From Stereum hirsutum FP-91666 SS1 (lineage: Eukaryota > Basidiomycota > Agaricomycetes > Russulales > Stereaceae), in assembly GCF_000264905.1 (NCBI RefSeq), contig NW_006763145.1, positions 65,261 to 129,260 of the forward strand: DNA of 64,000 nucleotides, read 5' to 3'. The notes under the pieces are model-generated. The model saw only the letters and a list, made by a program, of their open reading frames with translations, ran no database searches and was not told the DNA's origin. Shown here piece after piece: positions 49,743 to 61,513 of this stretch (positions are counted from its first letter, which is position 1; every line of letters begins with the position of its first letter). The position numbers were made by a program, and so were the translations under genes.

Positions 49743-52053
49743 ATGTCTCTTCTACTGCTAACTCTTCTGATGTCTATGTTCCTTCTGATCCTCTGGCTCA
49801 AGAGGCGAAAAGCGCTTCCTTTACCCCCTGGTCCTCGAGGTATCTATCCTGCTCAGTTCCGTCTAGCTCCCAGCGAGCTAAATTTCACACTAGGTCTACC
49901 TATTGTCGGAAATATTCTCGACTTCCAGGGAGATACATTTTATGTGACAGCGCGAGATTGGGCTAAAGAATACTGTGCGATAACATTATGTTCAAAGTGT
50001 CGAGCCCGTTCACTCATGTATCTCAAGCTAGCGACATTATCTCCCTGACGGCGCTCGGGCACACTACTGTTATACTGAACTCACCGCGTTCCATCACGGA
50101 ATTATTCGTCTCACGTGGAGCGACGTACTCAGACAGACCAGATATGCCTATGCTTGTGGATCTGTACGAATTTAATCTCTTTCTTCAAGGGCTTGAGTGG
50201 GCTAATCACCATGATAATGCACAGTGTGGGCTGGGACTGGACATTTGCGCTCATGCGATATAGTTCTCGGTGGAGGGAGCACCGCCGCGTGTTCCATCAT
50301 CACTTCGAGACTAATGTCTCGGAGCATCAAGCGATTCAAGTATCGGCTACTCAAGAACTTGTACGCCTACTTCTATCAAACACTAACCGGTACAAGTATT
50401 TAGATCATCTGGAGCAGTGAGTGCGACTTTCCTTCGTGCTGGTGTACTGACTCATAATCGTCTTCAGCTACACTGCCCGGATCATTATGCAGAGGGTGTA
50501 GGTCTTTTAATATGTCTTCTCGAAATCTACCAACTAAATCAATAATGTAGATATGGATACACTTTCGAAAATGCGATGGCAGACCCTTTCGTGCTGGTCA
50601 ATAAAGAAGCATCTGAAACTACTTCGACTGCTACTGTTCCTGGAACATTTCTGGTTGACATCTTCCCGATCTGTAAGCGTTCGTTCACTAATTTCAATTT
50701 CTGATAATAATGCAATTTTATTTAGTGAAGTATGTTCCGGAGTGGGTGCCTGGTGCTGGTTTCAAAAAAACAGCTCGGTCCTGGCGCACCCTACAAGAAT
50801 CTGTGGTGAATGGACTCTTCAACGTGGTGGTTGACCAACACGTAGGTTGAGTCTACTTACATGATGTTGTGAAATGCTATCTTTGCTAAATCTTGATAAA
50901 GTCCAAAGGCTCTTCTAACCCATGCTTCGTCAGTACATGCCTCGAGGACCGCATGAACAACTCATCAGATGCTCTCGAGAAAAATGTGATCAAGAGTATT
51001 GCAGCGGTTCTGTATGCTGCCGGTGAGCATTAAAAGGCCAGCCAATCTCTACGCCCTACTAATAAGATGCCGTAGGTAGTGACACGGTGATCTTTCACGA
51101 AGCTCCAAGCTTGACGTATAAGATCTGATATACGTGTTAGAACGTTGCCACGCTGACAAGTTTTATATTGGCCATGGTACTTCATCCAGAAGTTCAGAAG
51201 CGCGTGCAAATAGAGCTGGACTCAGTTCTCAAGGGCGAGCGGCTGCCTACCTTTGAGGACAAGACGCATCTCCCATACCTCAGTAACGTGATGCGTGAAG
51301 TGTTGAGGTGGTTCGTCGTCTGTCAGTGCAGGTCTCCGTTCTCCTACCGCAATCATGTCACTCATTCAGGCTTTACGCATACAGTCCCTTTCGGTGAGTA
51401 CTACCGCTGCTAATACGTCATGATGAAGGAGATATTGAACTGGATCTCCTGTGCAATGTAGCCATTCCTCATCGAGCCATGAAAGAAGACATATACAACG
51501 GGTTCCGAATTCCAGCCAACGCCACAGTTCTCGGAAATACATGGCTAGACGAGTTTATTTCATTGCTTCTCTTCTTGTGCTGAAGATCCGGTCTAATCTA
51601 GGGCTCTGATGCATGATCCGATCGTCTATCCGCAGCCTGAGGTCTTCAACCCTGACCGGTTTAATGAAAACGACATACCAGATCCAATCGATTACGGTGT
51701 ATTTGGGTATGGACGAAGGTGCTTCAAGATTTACCTTGCTCCTAGGTCATCATGATACTCATCCTACATTTCAGGTCTTGTGCGGGAAAGAATATGGCTC
51801 TCGACACGGTTTGGATAGCGATGGCCACAATCCTTTCCGTGTATATGATTGTACCAGCGAAGGACGAAGCTGGTCACCCAGTGCCAATCTCAGTTGGCAT
51901 TCGCCGGTCTACAATAAAGTGAGTGTCTCCGATGTGGAGGATGGATAATGCAGTGTGCTGATCGATCTTTCAAGCCATCCTTCCCGCTTTGACTGCGTTT
52001 TTCAGCCGAGATCTGAGGAAGCAATTGCCTTGATTTGTCAGACTACCAACTAG
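49743..52053 (+). CDS. Cytochrome P450-4 (different subfamily)
   Basis: Microsomal P450 that differs from the other four in both sequence and exon layout. It starts MSLLLLTLLMSMFLLILWL, an anchor, with hinge LPLPPGPRG. Blocks include GLPIVGN, DIISLTALGHTTVILNS, WDWTFALMRYSSRWREHRRVFH, VYGYTFENAMADP, YAAGSDT (I-helix, completed across introns), MREVLRW (ExxR), VFNPDRF and the haem loop FGYGRRSCAG. The C-terminus is HPSRFDCVFQPR through ICQTTN. At least fourteen exons are needed, some under 60 nt, but the frame can be kept throughout. It probably performs a distinct oxidation from its neighbours. It lies between P450-3 and P450-5 in the terpene core and converges with P450-5. Confidence 0.85.
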
Positions 52054-52809
52054 TATTCAAGCTACCGTTGCATCTGCGCTTTTTGGTTAAGTGTTTCACA
52101 GTGCAAGAGCTCGAGTGTTGTGGTTACAATTGGATCGTAGAGGAATTAGGAGATGAAAATTATGCGTGCATTGCTATTATTTAGTATCGAGCACTATCGG
52201 TTATTATGTGTCAGTAGATTGGGCTCATGGAAAAATACTGTGAGATTCTGCGTTCTCCATCTACAATTCAATAAATACCGTCAGAATATTGTCAGAGTTT
52301 GCAATCTCAGTAAGACTTCAGCCTCATGAGGCCGTGTTCTGGAAAGCATAAAAGTCCCTTCTTTGTCCGCATCGGTGACGTTGCAAACCGCAAAAAGCTC
52401 TCAAACGAGCACTGAATGCGCACACCCTTGCCGGTTGCAGTTCTGATGTATGTACCTTCCTTGTCCTCACTATCGGATTTACGCAAGTCCTTAGCACTAC
52501 TGAAGTACTGATTCACCTTACAGCTAAACAGCAGACTTCATTTCAAGGCACTCTCAACGTTATCAAAAATCAGTGTTATGTCCCAGGTTTACTCGTATCA
52601 TCAAGCACCCCATATTCAAGGCAGTATCCATTCACCAATGACACTGTAGAGCATCACTCAAGCATCATAATGCTATAGTATGGTCTGTTTGTCCAGTAAG
52701 TAGTAGGCGGCAGAAGTGTCTGTAGAAGACCGTATCCACGGTTCTAAGTGCTCGATACTGGATCCGATGTCATGTAGAATCAGGCCTACTTCAACAGTGG
52801 CAGTACTAA
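52054..52809. other. Intergenic between convergent P450 genes
   Basis: About 0.76 kb between the ends of P450-4 (+) and P450-5 (-). It is A+T-rich with no supported gene, presumably 3' UTRs. Confidence 0.45.
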
Positions 52810-54935
52810 TTACCAGGACTGTGTCGCTTGTTCCAACAAACACACCACTTGGCTGTGTCTGGGAGTCATGCGGCATTCAAAAGGGAGCGGACGACTGAAG
52901 ACGAACATCGCACATCAGAGACAGGTCAGAGAGCAAGATAACATATGCGACTCACACAGATAACCCATCCTCCACGCAGCCCTCAACATCCATATCGACG
53001 GGCTTCCCATTCTCATCTGTCGGACGTTCAATGTTCATAGACCACAGCATCATCGCGATCTCAATCAGCAGGGAGTCGTTCGCAACATGGCGCCCGACGC
53101 AGATGCGTCTGCCAAACCCATAGGTGAAGTGGCCTTCATCAGCAGTCTCCGCGAAGACACCGGAACGAAGTGCACCGTTCTCGTCGAGATGGCGGCTAGG
53201 ATTGAACTCCTTGGCATCCGGTCCGTAGATTCTTTCATCCCGGTTAAGATGCCACACGTTCGCCACGATCACGCTGCCGGCAGGAATGAAGTAGCCCTCA
53301 TACCAGTCATCCTGTACAAACAACATCAATATGAAGCGTAAAGTCTACGACGTTGAATGTAAGAACAGAACCTCAGTGGAGCGGTGCGGTATGCCGATGG
53401 GGTCCTAGAACGTAGCAGCACGATGAGCCATCATTTGAACGTAGCAGCACGATGAGCCATTATTTAGTTTTAATCGATATGCGACTTACAATCATCCGCC
53501 AACGCAGAGTCTCTCTAGCCTAAACATACGCACATTTAGCATACGAAGGAAAGAGAAGCGAGCGGGCTCAACTATTCCATGAATGTACGGCAGTTTATCA
53601 AGATCGGCAAAGGTGGGCAACCTTTCACGTCCCACAACAGCGTCGATCTCCGCCTGCCCGCGCTTCTGAACTTCAGGATGAAGAACCATCGCAAATATCC
53701 ACCATGACATGACAGACGCATTCGTGTCCGTGGCGGCACCGCTGATGAGGGGAGAGTATTTGCATACGGTTTGCGTACGATGAGAAGATAAGAAGGAAAA
53801 ACGAAAAACGCACTACATGGTTCCGACAAGCCATGCATTCTCCCTGTCGGAGAGTCCGTGTCGACTAGCATTGTTTATGAGACTAGCAGAGAGGCTCGGC
53901 CTCTCATCTCCCTGGTCCTAGAGAATGTCATTGAGCCTCCAACTACATTTCGGCCAACAATGAAACTGACTACGCGATCGCGGACGGCTTTGAAAAGACC
54001 CTCGAACAAGAGCGAGTCTTGCAAGAACCATTCCTGGGCCTGCCTCTTCCACCTCGCGAGCCTGATGGTAAAATTGTGCCAAGTTGTGCATGAGATCATA
54101 TAATCCAAATTGAATCTTACCCGCTAGGTATATGGATCATCCACGGGAAGAACTCTACGAGGTGCGCGCCGGGAAGAGCGGCCCTCGTCAATCGAGCTAC
54201 AAACTCGTTGATGCGTTTGACAGTGGGATCCTCCTCTGAGACGATTGGCGCCGTATCGTAGAGCATAGACATGATGGAAGAGACTGCAGTGCGTCGAAGG
54301 TGTGCATCCCATTCCCTAGGGTCGGAGAGGATGCCATGCGCTAAGAGGACAGCTTCCCTCGCCTGCGTCGCATGATAATTATGTACCACACCCTTATTTA
54401 ATGCTTCATGAGCGGCTTTTCGCAGCCGGCGCCAACTGAAACAAGTGGACATCGTGAGTGAGAGGTCGTGAGTAGGATAGAAGTACCGTACACGTCGTTG
54501 TAGTGGGTGAATGTGATCAGCATTCCGCCCGTCATAAGCTCGTTGGGAACAATATTCTTTGGTCTGTCGGAGTATGTCTTAGAGCGACGGTTCAGAAGGT
54601 CTCCTACAATCTTCTGCGAGCTGATGACGACCAGAGGCTGCCCGGCGACGTTGAGATAGATAAGGTCCCCTGCAATATATTTAGACGACAGAGCATTTAT
54701 GAGATACTATCAACCGACCATATTTATCCCTCCAGTTGCTGAATGTAAGCCATTGCTTTCCACCCATCTGTAGTACGTTGCCCAGAATCGGAAGCCCTGC
54801 AGGTCCAGGAGGGAGTTTGCGCCACGGACTGTTAACATAGCGTACCACAGAGAAGGCGGCGACGCCGAGAAAAACAACGAAAGCCGCCCTCGTGGACGTC
54901 GAGGTCCAAATGACTTGCAGCTCAGGGGTAAGCAT
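52810..54935 (-). CDS. Cytochrome P450-5
   Basis: Microsomal P450 of the P450-1/2/3 subgroup. It starts MLTPELQVIWTSTSTR, with anchor AAFVVFLGVAAFSVV and hinge LPPGPAGLPILGN. It continues with DLIYLNVAGQPLVVI, WRRLRKAAHEALNKGV, LPGAHLVEFFPWMIHIP, the I-helix AATDTNASVMSWW, ARETLRWRMI (ExxR), DPIGIPHRSTE as a 33-nt micro-exon, EFNPSRH and haem loop YGFGRRICVG. The last exon is RPLPFECRM through ATQSW. The I-helix reads AATDTN where the relatives have AGAETT, a notable change next to the oxygen-activating Thr. The intron before the micro-exon contains a 29-bp tandem duplication. It is otherwise intact and most similar to P450-3. Confidence 0.9.
53408..53465. repeat. 29-bp tandem duplication in a P450-5 intron
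   Basis: Two adjacent copies (53408-53436 and 53437-53465) begin GAACGTAGCAGCACGATG and differ at one base (C/T). They lie in the intron that precedes the micro-exon encoding DPIGIPHRSTE and run right up to the acceptor. The near-identity points to a recent event. Confidence 0.9.
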
Positions 54936-57098
54936 AGTAGAGCCTAAAAAGTTAGGTTGGATGAGAATGAGAGGACTTGGGGACTTTGAGAAAAACGTTC
55001 ACGGATAGCAGTCGCAGATGCGTTTTGCGAGTGGGCTGTTCGATGAGAAACACTCGGGATGTGGCCACTCTACTGGATGGGACGGCGCAATATGGCCCCA
55101 CGCACAAAGTGAAATTTTTAACCTAAAGGTGGGGGCTGTATACTCACTGAGACCAGATTTGCTATACTGGGAGAAGCATCACGTTTGATCTACATTTTCC
55201 AGCGCAATCATAGCGTAAGCAAGCCGTATGCTGTTACGAGGGGCCTGACAAAAGGGGTAGAACATCAGAAAGCAACGTCTGGAGAAGAGGAAACAGAAGG
55301 AGATATCCCTTGTCTTTTGCGAGGTATGTGATTAGCCCAAGGTTAGCCTTTGGTAGCGTAACGGATAGCTCCGAGCTCCTATCTGGCCTACCGATACCTG
55401 AAGTCCAGCATCATACAGAAGTTGAGATGGTCCCACATACGAGACTAGAGCGTGGAAAGAGGAACACAGAAAGCCGGTTAGATGTGAATAAAATAATCGG
55501 GGAGAGCCACCCGCCGTGCTGAATCAGAGCCCAACAACACGGTGGTAACGCGGTCGCCGTTTTTCCAGCGCCTTGCCTGATTCTGAACTCTTCACAATCC
55601 CAAAAACGGTGTACACTTGGCAAATCCATGCGGATTTCCCACCTCTATACCGATGCAGCAATTACCCCTGTATATTTTCGTCTAGTTTTGTCCAATTTAC
55701 AGTTGTGTTGCAGTGACACCGGATAAATGGCGGGCATTACCCGTGGTGGTGAGTTCTTTCGAGCCGCGACAAATTTTCGGTAACAAAAAACGCGGTGACA
55801 GTCGGAAGGAAGGAATCATAGCGGTCGAGTGAAAATTTGGTGTAAATTGGCATGAAGGTAGCCTCGCTAGGAACAGCAGGACATACACGACAGGTATGGC
55901 GTGATACGCCTCCTTCATTGCAGAGACCTACCTCAGACGGAAGAAGTCAGATAGGTTCCTTGTTTTTCTCCGCAGACGTACTGTTGATTCCCAGTACCTT
56001 TCAGAACCAGGAGTACTAATTCTTGTACAGCGCTATATTGTCCACTGTATCTGTAAAGGTCAAAAGCTGCCTTCTGACCTGCTATCATACGTGTACCCTC
56101 ACTGGCACGAGCGGGATTCTCTTCGCTCGTTAAGGCACTCGACTGAGATAGTGGCTCCTATCGCATGTTACTCGATATTAGTCCTATCAGGACATCTTTT
56201 CTTCGCCCGTCTGTAGGTGAGCTGTGTCTGAAAAAATACAGCTATCAACGCGGAACTCGGTACTGCCGCGTCATCCAGGTGCCACCCACTATCGGTGTAA
56301 CCAAAGATCCGCGGATGCTCAATAGGGACCATCATTTTCCCTCTGTAAGTATCACGAAATGGATCAAAGTTATGTATAGCGTTAGCGCGTACGAGTCATG
56401 CCGTACAAGCAGAGACAAGCAGTTGGTCGCCGTATCTTTCAGAGGTCTGAGATACTGTCGCTGACCCACATCGCCTGCTCTACAGTAGCACAAATGGGTT
56501 AAACTCACCAGTAGGCACATCAGTTGACGAAAATTCTTGCTCGTGTACCAGACTTGGATATCCTAGCCCCGAGGAGGATGTAGATGACTTGGACATTTTG
56601 GCGACATCCTGGGAAGTTCGGCAATTTGCGATAAGTCAACTCAATTGGGCAAGCTTAGACCTTCATCCGTTTTGGGGCAGCGTCCGAACAGTCATAGCCC
56701 TCTAAAGTACACATCCTTTCGCCATGGTCCACAACCCCATTCAACACTCCCGCTCGTCAATTCCATCCGGTCGTCAAATTACTGTCAATATTTGGTCTGA
56801 ACTTGCTGTCCCGCAAGTTGGCGAATAGCTATACGTCCCGGCCCAATACTGCCGTAGGGTTCTTGCAAGCACTGACTCATTTCCATCGAAGTCTGATGCG
56901 CACGCAGTTGAATGCCACCACCCTTTTTGCCATCATGTATCATTCCTTGTGACCAGTCTCGATGCCACTCATGATTGCAGGAACATCTTCGAGTCTTGGG
57001 TCAGGGTCTGCGTCTGTTCAAGTCGTCCTCAGGCTCTCCTCCTCCCTTCCCCGCACCAGGAAACGCACTTTCACCTTAGGCCTTTCATATCCTGACAC
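54936..57098. other. Repeat-containing intergenic region, P450-5 to enoyl reductase
   Basis: This 2.2-kb interval lies between two divergently transcribed genes. It contains inverted repeat copy B (56140-56915). The part from 54936 to about 56130 has no supported gene. The last 180 bp before the reductase start should contain its core promoter. Confidence 0.5.
56140..56915 (-). repeat. Large inverted repeat, copy B (upstream of enoyl reductase)
   Basis: The reverse complement aligns with 41170-42240. The edge nearest the reductase (about 185 bp from its start) corresponds to the edge of copy A nearest GMC3, so both copies have the same orientation relative to the gene they precede. Copy B lacks the 265-nt insertion. 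Open frames across the copy (56165-56464 +, 56332-56520 -) resemble the frames of copy A (for example VMYSVSA and LMYSVSA) but are interrupted. Confidence 0.8.
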
Positions 57099-58494
57099 AT
57101 GTCTATCCCGTCTTCTCAGCTGGGTGTTTTCATCAAAGGTTCGACTCCCTCGTTCGTCGTTGAGAGACACCCCGTCCTCCAGCCAGGTCCAGGCGAAGCT
57201 CTCATCAAGGTCAGAGCAGTGGCCGTCAACCCCACCGACTGTGAGTGCATAGCTTCACATCTGTCCCAAATGTGCGAACGACGCCGACCATGACAGCTTT
57301 TTTCCCAGGGAAGATTATTGTTTTCGGTGGAGCACAACCTGGAAATGGTTCGGGAAATGACTACGCAGGAGAGATAGTCGCCCTCGGGCCTGGGACACAT
57401 ACTGTTGAAGTCGGTCAACGGGTCTGTCTTCCTCAGCTCTTTACTGTTTGGTGGAATTTGGGCTCACCTAGTCGCATTTTATTTCATTTCCCAGGTCGCC
57501 GGGTGGATGCACGCCGCCTTTGACAAGACACATTTTGCATTTCAAGAATATTTAATAACGCGCTCCGACTTACTTATCAAAGTTCCTGCTAACATACCCA
57601 ACGAGGAGGCCGCCGCTATCCCCGTCGGCGCCACTACGGCTATCATTGGCCTTTCCCGCTTGTTTGACTTTCCTCAGAGAGCGCCTTTGGGGAAGACTAT
57701 CCTAGTCTGCGGAGGCGCATGTAAGTAACTGTGCTCCAGATTTCTCTTAACCATTCTGACTCTTCTTTGTTCGATTCCTCAGCGTCGGTTGGCATGTACG
57801 TTTGTCAGTTGGCAAAGATATCTGGTCTACGTGTTATCGCCACTGCATCCCGCGGGAACTTTGAAGTTGTTAGCTCCCTTGGGGCGAGTGCCGTGGTCGA
57901 TCGCCACGCCTCTGATGTTCAGGAACAAATCATACGGGAGGCAGGACCAGCAGGTGTTGACTACGTGTTCGACGCTGTGTCTTTCGGCTCGACCATCACG
58001 ATAGCCAGCAGCGTCCTCAATGCCAAGCTGGGCGGTTTCAAGAAGGCTGCTGTGGTCTTGCCCATCCCGCCGTCCAGTTTGGATCCTCATGTGGAATATC
58101 ACTCGGTTGGTATCCAGACCATCTGGAACAAACCCTACGAGTTCTTGGGAGCTAGTATTCCGGTGTGTTTCTCTGCTGCTGCTCTCACCGGCTTGTCTAC
58201 GACTTTTAATGAATCAATCTTGCTTTGTAGGCCCTTCCGAGGGACATGGAGACTGCGAAGGCGGGCTACCAAGCCGTGAGTGACTGGCTCGAGAAAGGTA
58301 AATTCAAGGCCAATCCTGTCGTACTTGGAGATGGTGGCTTGCACGGAGTCCCGGATGGTATTGCTGCCGTCCAAGCTGGCAAGGTGAGCATGATCTTGCT
58401 GAATTTGCTTGCATGTCATGCTCATCCATCCATCACGCTATGCCTTGTCCGATAGATCACTGGATCGAAGCTGGTGTACCGGATCTCCGGTTAG
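57099..58494 (+). CDS. Medium-chain reductase, enoyl/quinone-reductase-like
   Basis: Zinc-independent MDR-family NADPH oxidoreductase of the trans-acting enoyl-reductase/ToxD-like type. It starts MSIPSSQLGVFIKG. The N-terminal GroES-like domain has AVAVNPTDWK (joined across an intron), GNDYAGEIVALG and VGQRVAGWMH. The Rossmann part has NEEAAAIPVGATTA, then CGGASASVGMYVCQLAK and AVVDRHASD. The final exons give ALPRDMETAKAGYQAVSDWL and end KLVYRISG. Catalytic zinc ligands of alcohol dehydrogenases are absent, consistent with enone or quinone reduction. Six introns restore an intact frame. Its upstream region shares repeat copy B with that of GMC3, which suggests, but does not prove, shared regulation. 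It is the rightmost enzyme that fits the cluster. Confidence 0.87.
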
Positions 58495-59381
58495 ATCAAG
58501 TTGGAGGGCTGCTCCTTAGCAGTGATCAGTCTCGATGCTGGGCTACGGCGTTGACTGGTAGCTTTGTAGCCAGTGTGTGCAGTTTCAGGTACCAGATAAC
58601 TTCTGGCTATGGTGTGGCGGTATCCTCTCATTTAGTTTAGAGAGAGATCATATATGTATAGGCTAAGCTAATTTTTGTGCGAGGAAATTATTGAAGTCGC
58701 TGCCGAATAGTTTTCCACTACACGCACGAGCCTGTCCTTAACGCCACCGACTAGGCCGTCGTTCTTCACCTGGCCACTCAATGGTCATTCTTTTCCATCC
58801 GCAAACTGGCCATTCTGCCTCTGTGGCAGTGCTCTTCCGACGTTGACAAGCGCTATGTAAATGAATGGCTTCTTCCTGGATACGTCGCTGTCTGGGAGCG
58901 GGATGAGACCCTTACCCTCGAGGAGGGGCAAAGACTAGGAGTACAGCATGTTATTATTATTACGAGGGCGAGAGAGGCATTACGATCGAAATCGACCATC
59001 ACGAGTTCGAGCTCATCTCCTTCTACGGCTTACACCAGCTCTTCAAGCTCGTCCGACAGGCGAGTCGATCTTCCGTGCTTCGAATGCAAGCACTTCCATG
59101 TCTGCTGTACATCGTGAGCCATCGGCAGACGACGATCGATTGCCGCTTTTGTTGTCGCATCCCTGTGGCAAAATCACCCACGATCTTTGCTAAGTCGACA
59201 TTATGGCTGTCTATGGACCAGGAAAACCTTCAGCAGAGGGTCAAAGATCTCATACCTCGTTGTAATCTCAGGAATGGAGGCCAATCAGCTCTCGTCTTTT
59301 AAACGACATTGACTTCCCTTGGCAGCGGTTGAGCCTAAGTAGTTGGCGACAGATTGTTCATAAACATGATCTCTCACTTCT
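58495..59381. other. Intergenic with a possible gene fragment
   Basis: A plus-strand frame open from about 58753 to 59112 reads LPLWQCSSDVDKRY, LLPGYVAVWERDE and LEEGQRLG, followed by a Ser-rich stretch. The composition looks coding, but there is no start codon and no clear partner exon. It may be an exon of an unrecognised gene or a relic. I do not assign a function. Confidence 0.35.
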
Positions 59382-61513
59382 TCAAAGGCTTCTACCAGTA
59401 GTAGCTCTCGAAACCTCCGCTATACGCACATAACTTTTCCCTTCTTCCAAGTGGTTGGAGGGGTTTTCCACACGAGAATGGATGTCTTTTGTAGCGATTG
59501 TCGAGGAAGGGTTCGATAGCGAGGAAGGGCTTGAAAGCTCTATCTCTTGCAGATCTTGCCGCATTGATTGTCGCGAATTGAGACTATGTGGGTGCAGAGT
59601 GAGAAGGACGAGTTGAAGGCTTGTGTATTTCGGTGTAGAGCGGGTACGCACGCTGAAATAAATGAGCAAGTATATACTACGTAAATCCACAGAACGTCAG
59701 AACACGATATAGGACAGGAATATTTTATCGGGCAAACCTCGTGGTAGCATAAAGAAAAATGGCGCATAGGCCAGCGTCGATCGTGCACTGAGGTACTATA
59801 TAGAGACGGTTTCAGTGGGAGAAAGTTCGTCTGTGAGCTACATCTTCACAACTGACCACGACCAAGCCAGTGAGGGCGAAGAATCTAGAATGTAAGAATA
59901 AATGTCAGAGAGCACGTCGTGAGATCAGAGAAAATTGGGTGCCGACGTGTTGAGTAGACCTGTCGCCATGTTAGTCATCGATCCACAAGTCACGACATAG
60001 GGAAATGCACATACATGTATTCAAGGCATATGTGATGAGTCTAGCGACGATCTTTTGAGTCCTGTGGTGAGTTTGTGATACAGACGGATGAGCTCAGGCC
60101 CCGAGGTATTGATGCAAAATCAAATATCATACCTGGGGAACGTAGTCTTGGTCCTTTTAAAGTGAAACACCATGGCCGATGCGATGAAGATATCGCATAT
60201 GATATTCAATGCCAAAGCCAGTGCGGTCCATATCTGAGTTTAGCCAAATAATGTGATTATGAGGTAGACAATTTGGATCAAGAAATTGATCAAACCTCTC
60301 CAGCTTTTGAGTTAGACGTGGCAAGTGTATCCTCGCGAGACCTGTTGAGATACAAGTAGGTCACCCTTCTATAATGTGTCGTTCAAGTCATGGTCAATTC
60401 GTACGTTGTAACCACGAACACTGCAATATTGAGGACATAAGCCATCGCATATCGAGTCACACTATGTTGAGGATGAAAACATACATATGGCACATGCTAT
60501 ATAGATGTTGTAGCTCGATAAGCCTCTAACGAGGAATAAGCAGACGGAGCTATTACTCACGAATCTGAGATACAGCTATGACTGCCTGCTCAACTGAGTC
60601 TCAGCCAGGAACACGCAAGTTACAGAATGGGAGTCCCTCACGGTGACAAGAGGAATGAGTTTCCTCCTCTCCCAGACTATAAACGGTGTTCCTATCGGTT
60701 TATCATTGCATAATCACGCTAAACGGATGGGCAACGTACTGTGATATATCCTCCAGGCGAAAAAACTACGGTTTCAGGTAAGCATAAGAAGAGATTTTGA
60801 CGGACAAGGGTAGGACATATATGTGGTGATCCCGAATGTGAAGCTCACAGTTGAATGATTGCACTAGTTATATGCTGTAGATGGCGATGAGCACCTGATG
60901 AGCGAAGCTGCTATATATAGCTAATATAAGTCACTCACAACGAACAGAACCTGAACCTGTATGGGAGGATAAGGAACAGATAGCACGGATAGTAAATATG
61001 CAATGTATTCGTACCGTTATACTCCTGCACAGCACAGGAATCAGGTGAGTAACCCAGAAATGAAGAAAGAAAAAGGCCACTCACCAGGTATTACGCTCTA
61101 GAACTGAAAAGTCCCCAAAATTCGAGACGGTGACGTGATAAAAGAAAACAACGATTAGAATAACATGAGTCCCATCCAGTAACCTGCAAACAATGTTCAG
61201 TAGTACTTTTATTTGGCGGTATGGTTGTCCTTACATCAACACCGCAACCTACAATTCACCACAATGTTCATACTAGTGGAATGACAGATTGAGGAGTACT
61301 CACTAGTAATCGCAGAAGAGAACGGTCGTCATCACAGTGTCGTGTATAATACATATATGTCTGAAGACATGTAATCCCAAACACACTGCAAGGATGATTT
61401 GGTTAGCAGCGACTGATCGGGTAGTCAATGGAGAAGCCGACATACATCGAGGACAGTATAATTCCAATGAACACAGCACCTAAAGTATTATCGAGCGGAA
61501 TGGGACTGGGCAT
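59382..61513 (-). CDS. DUF6534-like seven-TM membrane protein, copy 1
   Basis: Multi-exon integral membrane protein resembling the basidiomycete DUF6534 family, whose function is unknown. It starts MPSPIPLDNTLGAVFIGII, then ITCLQTYMYYTRHCDDDRSLL, HVTVSNFGDF, ITVQVLFV, FFAWRIYH, SREDTLATSNSKAGE, IWTALALALNIICDIFIASAM, TQKIVARLITYALNT and a last exon with SLNSRQSMRQDLQEIEL. At least a dozen very small exons are used. One junction near 60.85 kb (between VLFV and FFAWRIYH) could not be resolved cleanly, so a frame lesion there is possible. Hydrophobic segments would give about seven helices. A second copy follows at 62.5 kb. It probably lies outside the terpenoid cluster. Confidence 0.62.
59383..60900. 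repeat. Tandem segmental duplication, unit 1
   Basis: This stretch is similar throughout to 62442-63990 in the same orientation, at a spacing of about 3.06 kb. Similarity begins sharply at TCAAAGGCTTCTACCAG just after the gene's stop codon and continues across exons and introns, showing duplication of the whole DUF6534-like gene rather than of coding exons alone. Confidence 0.85.
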
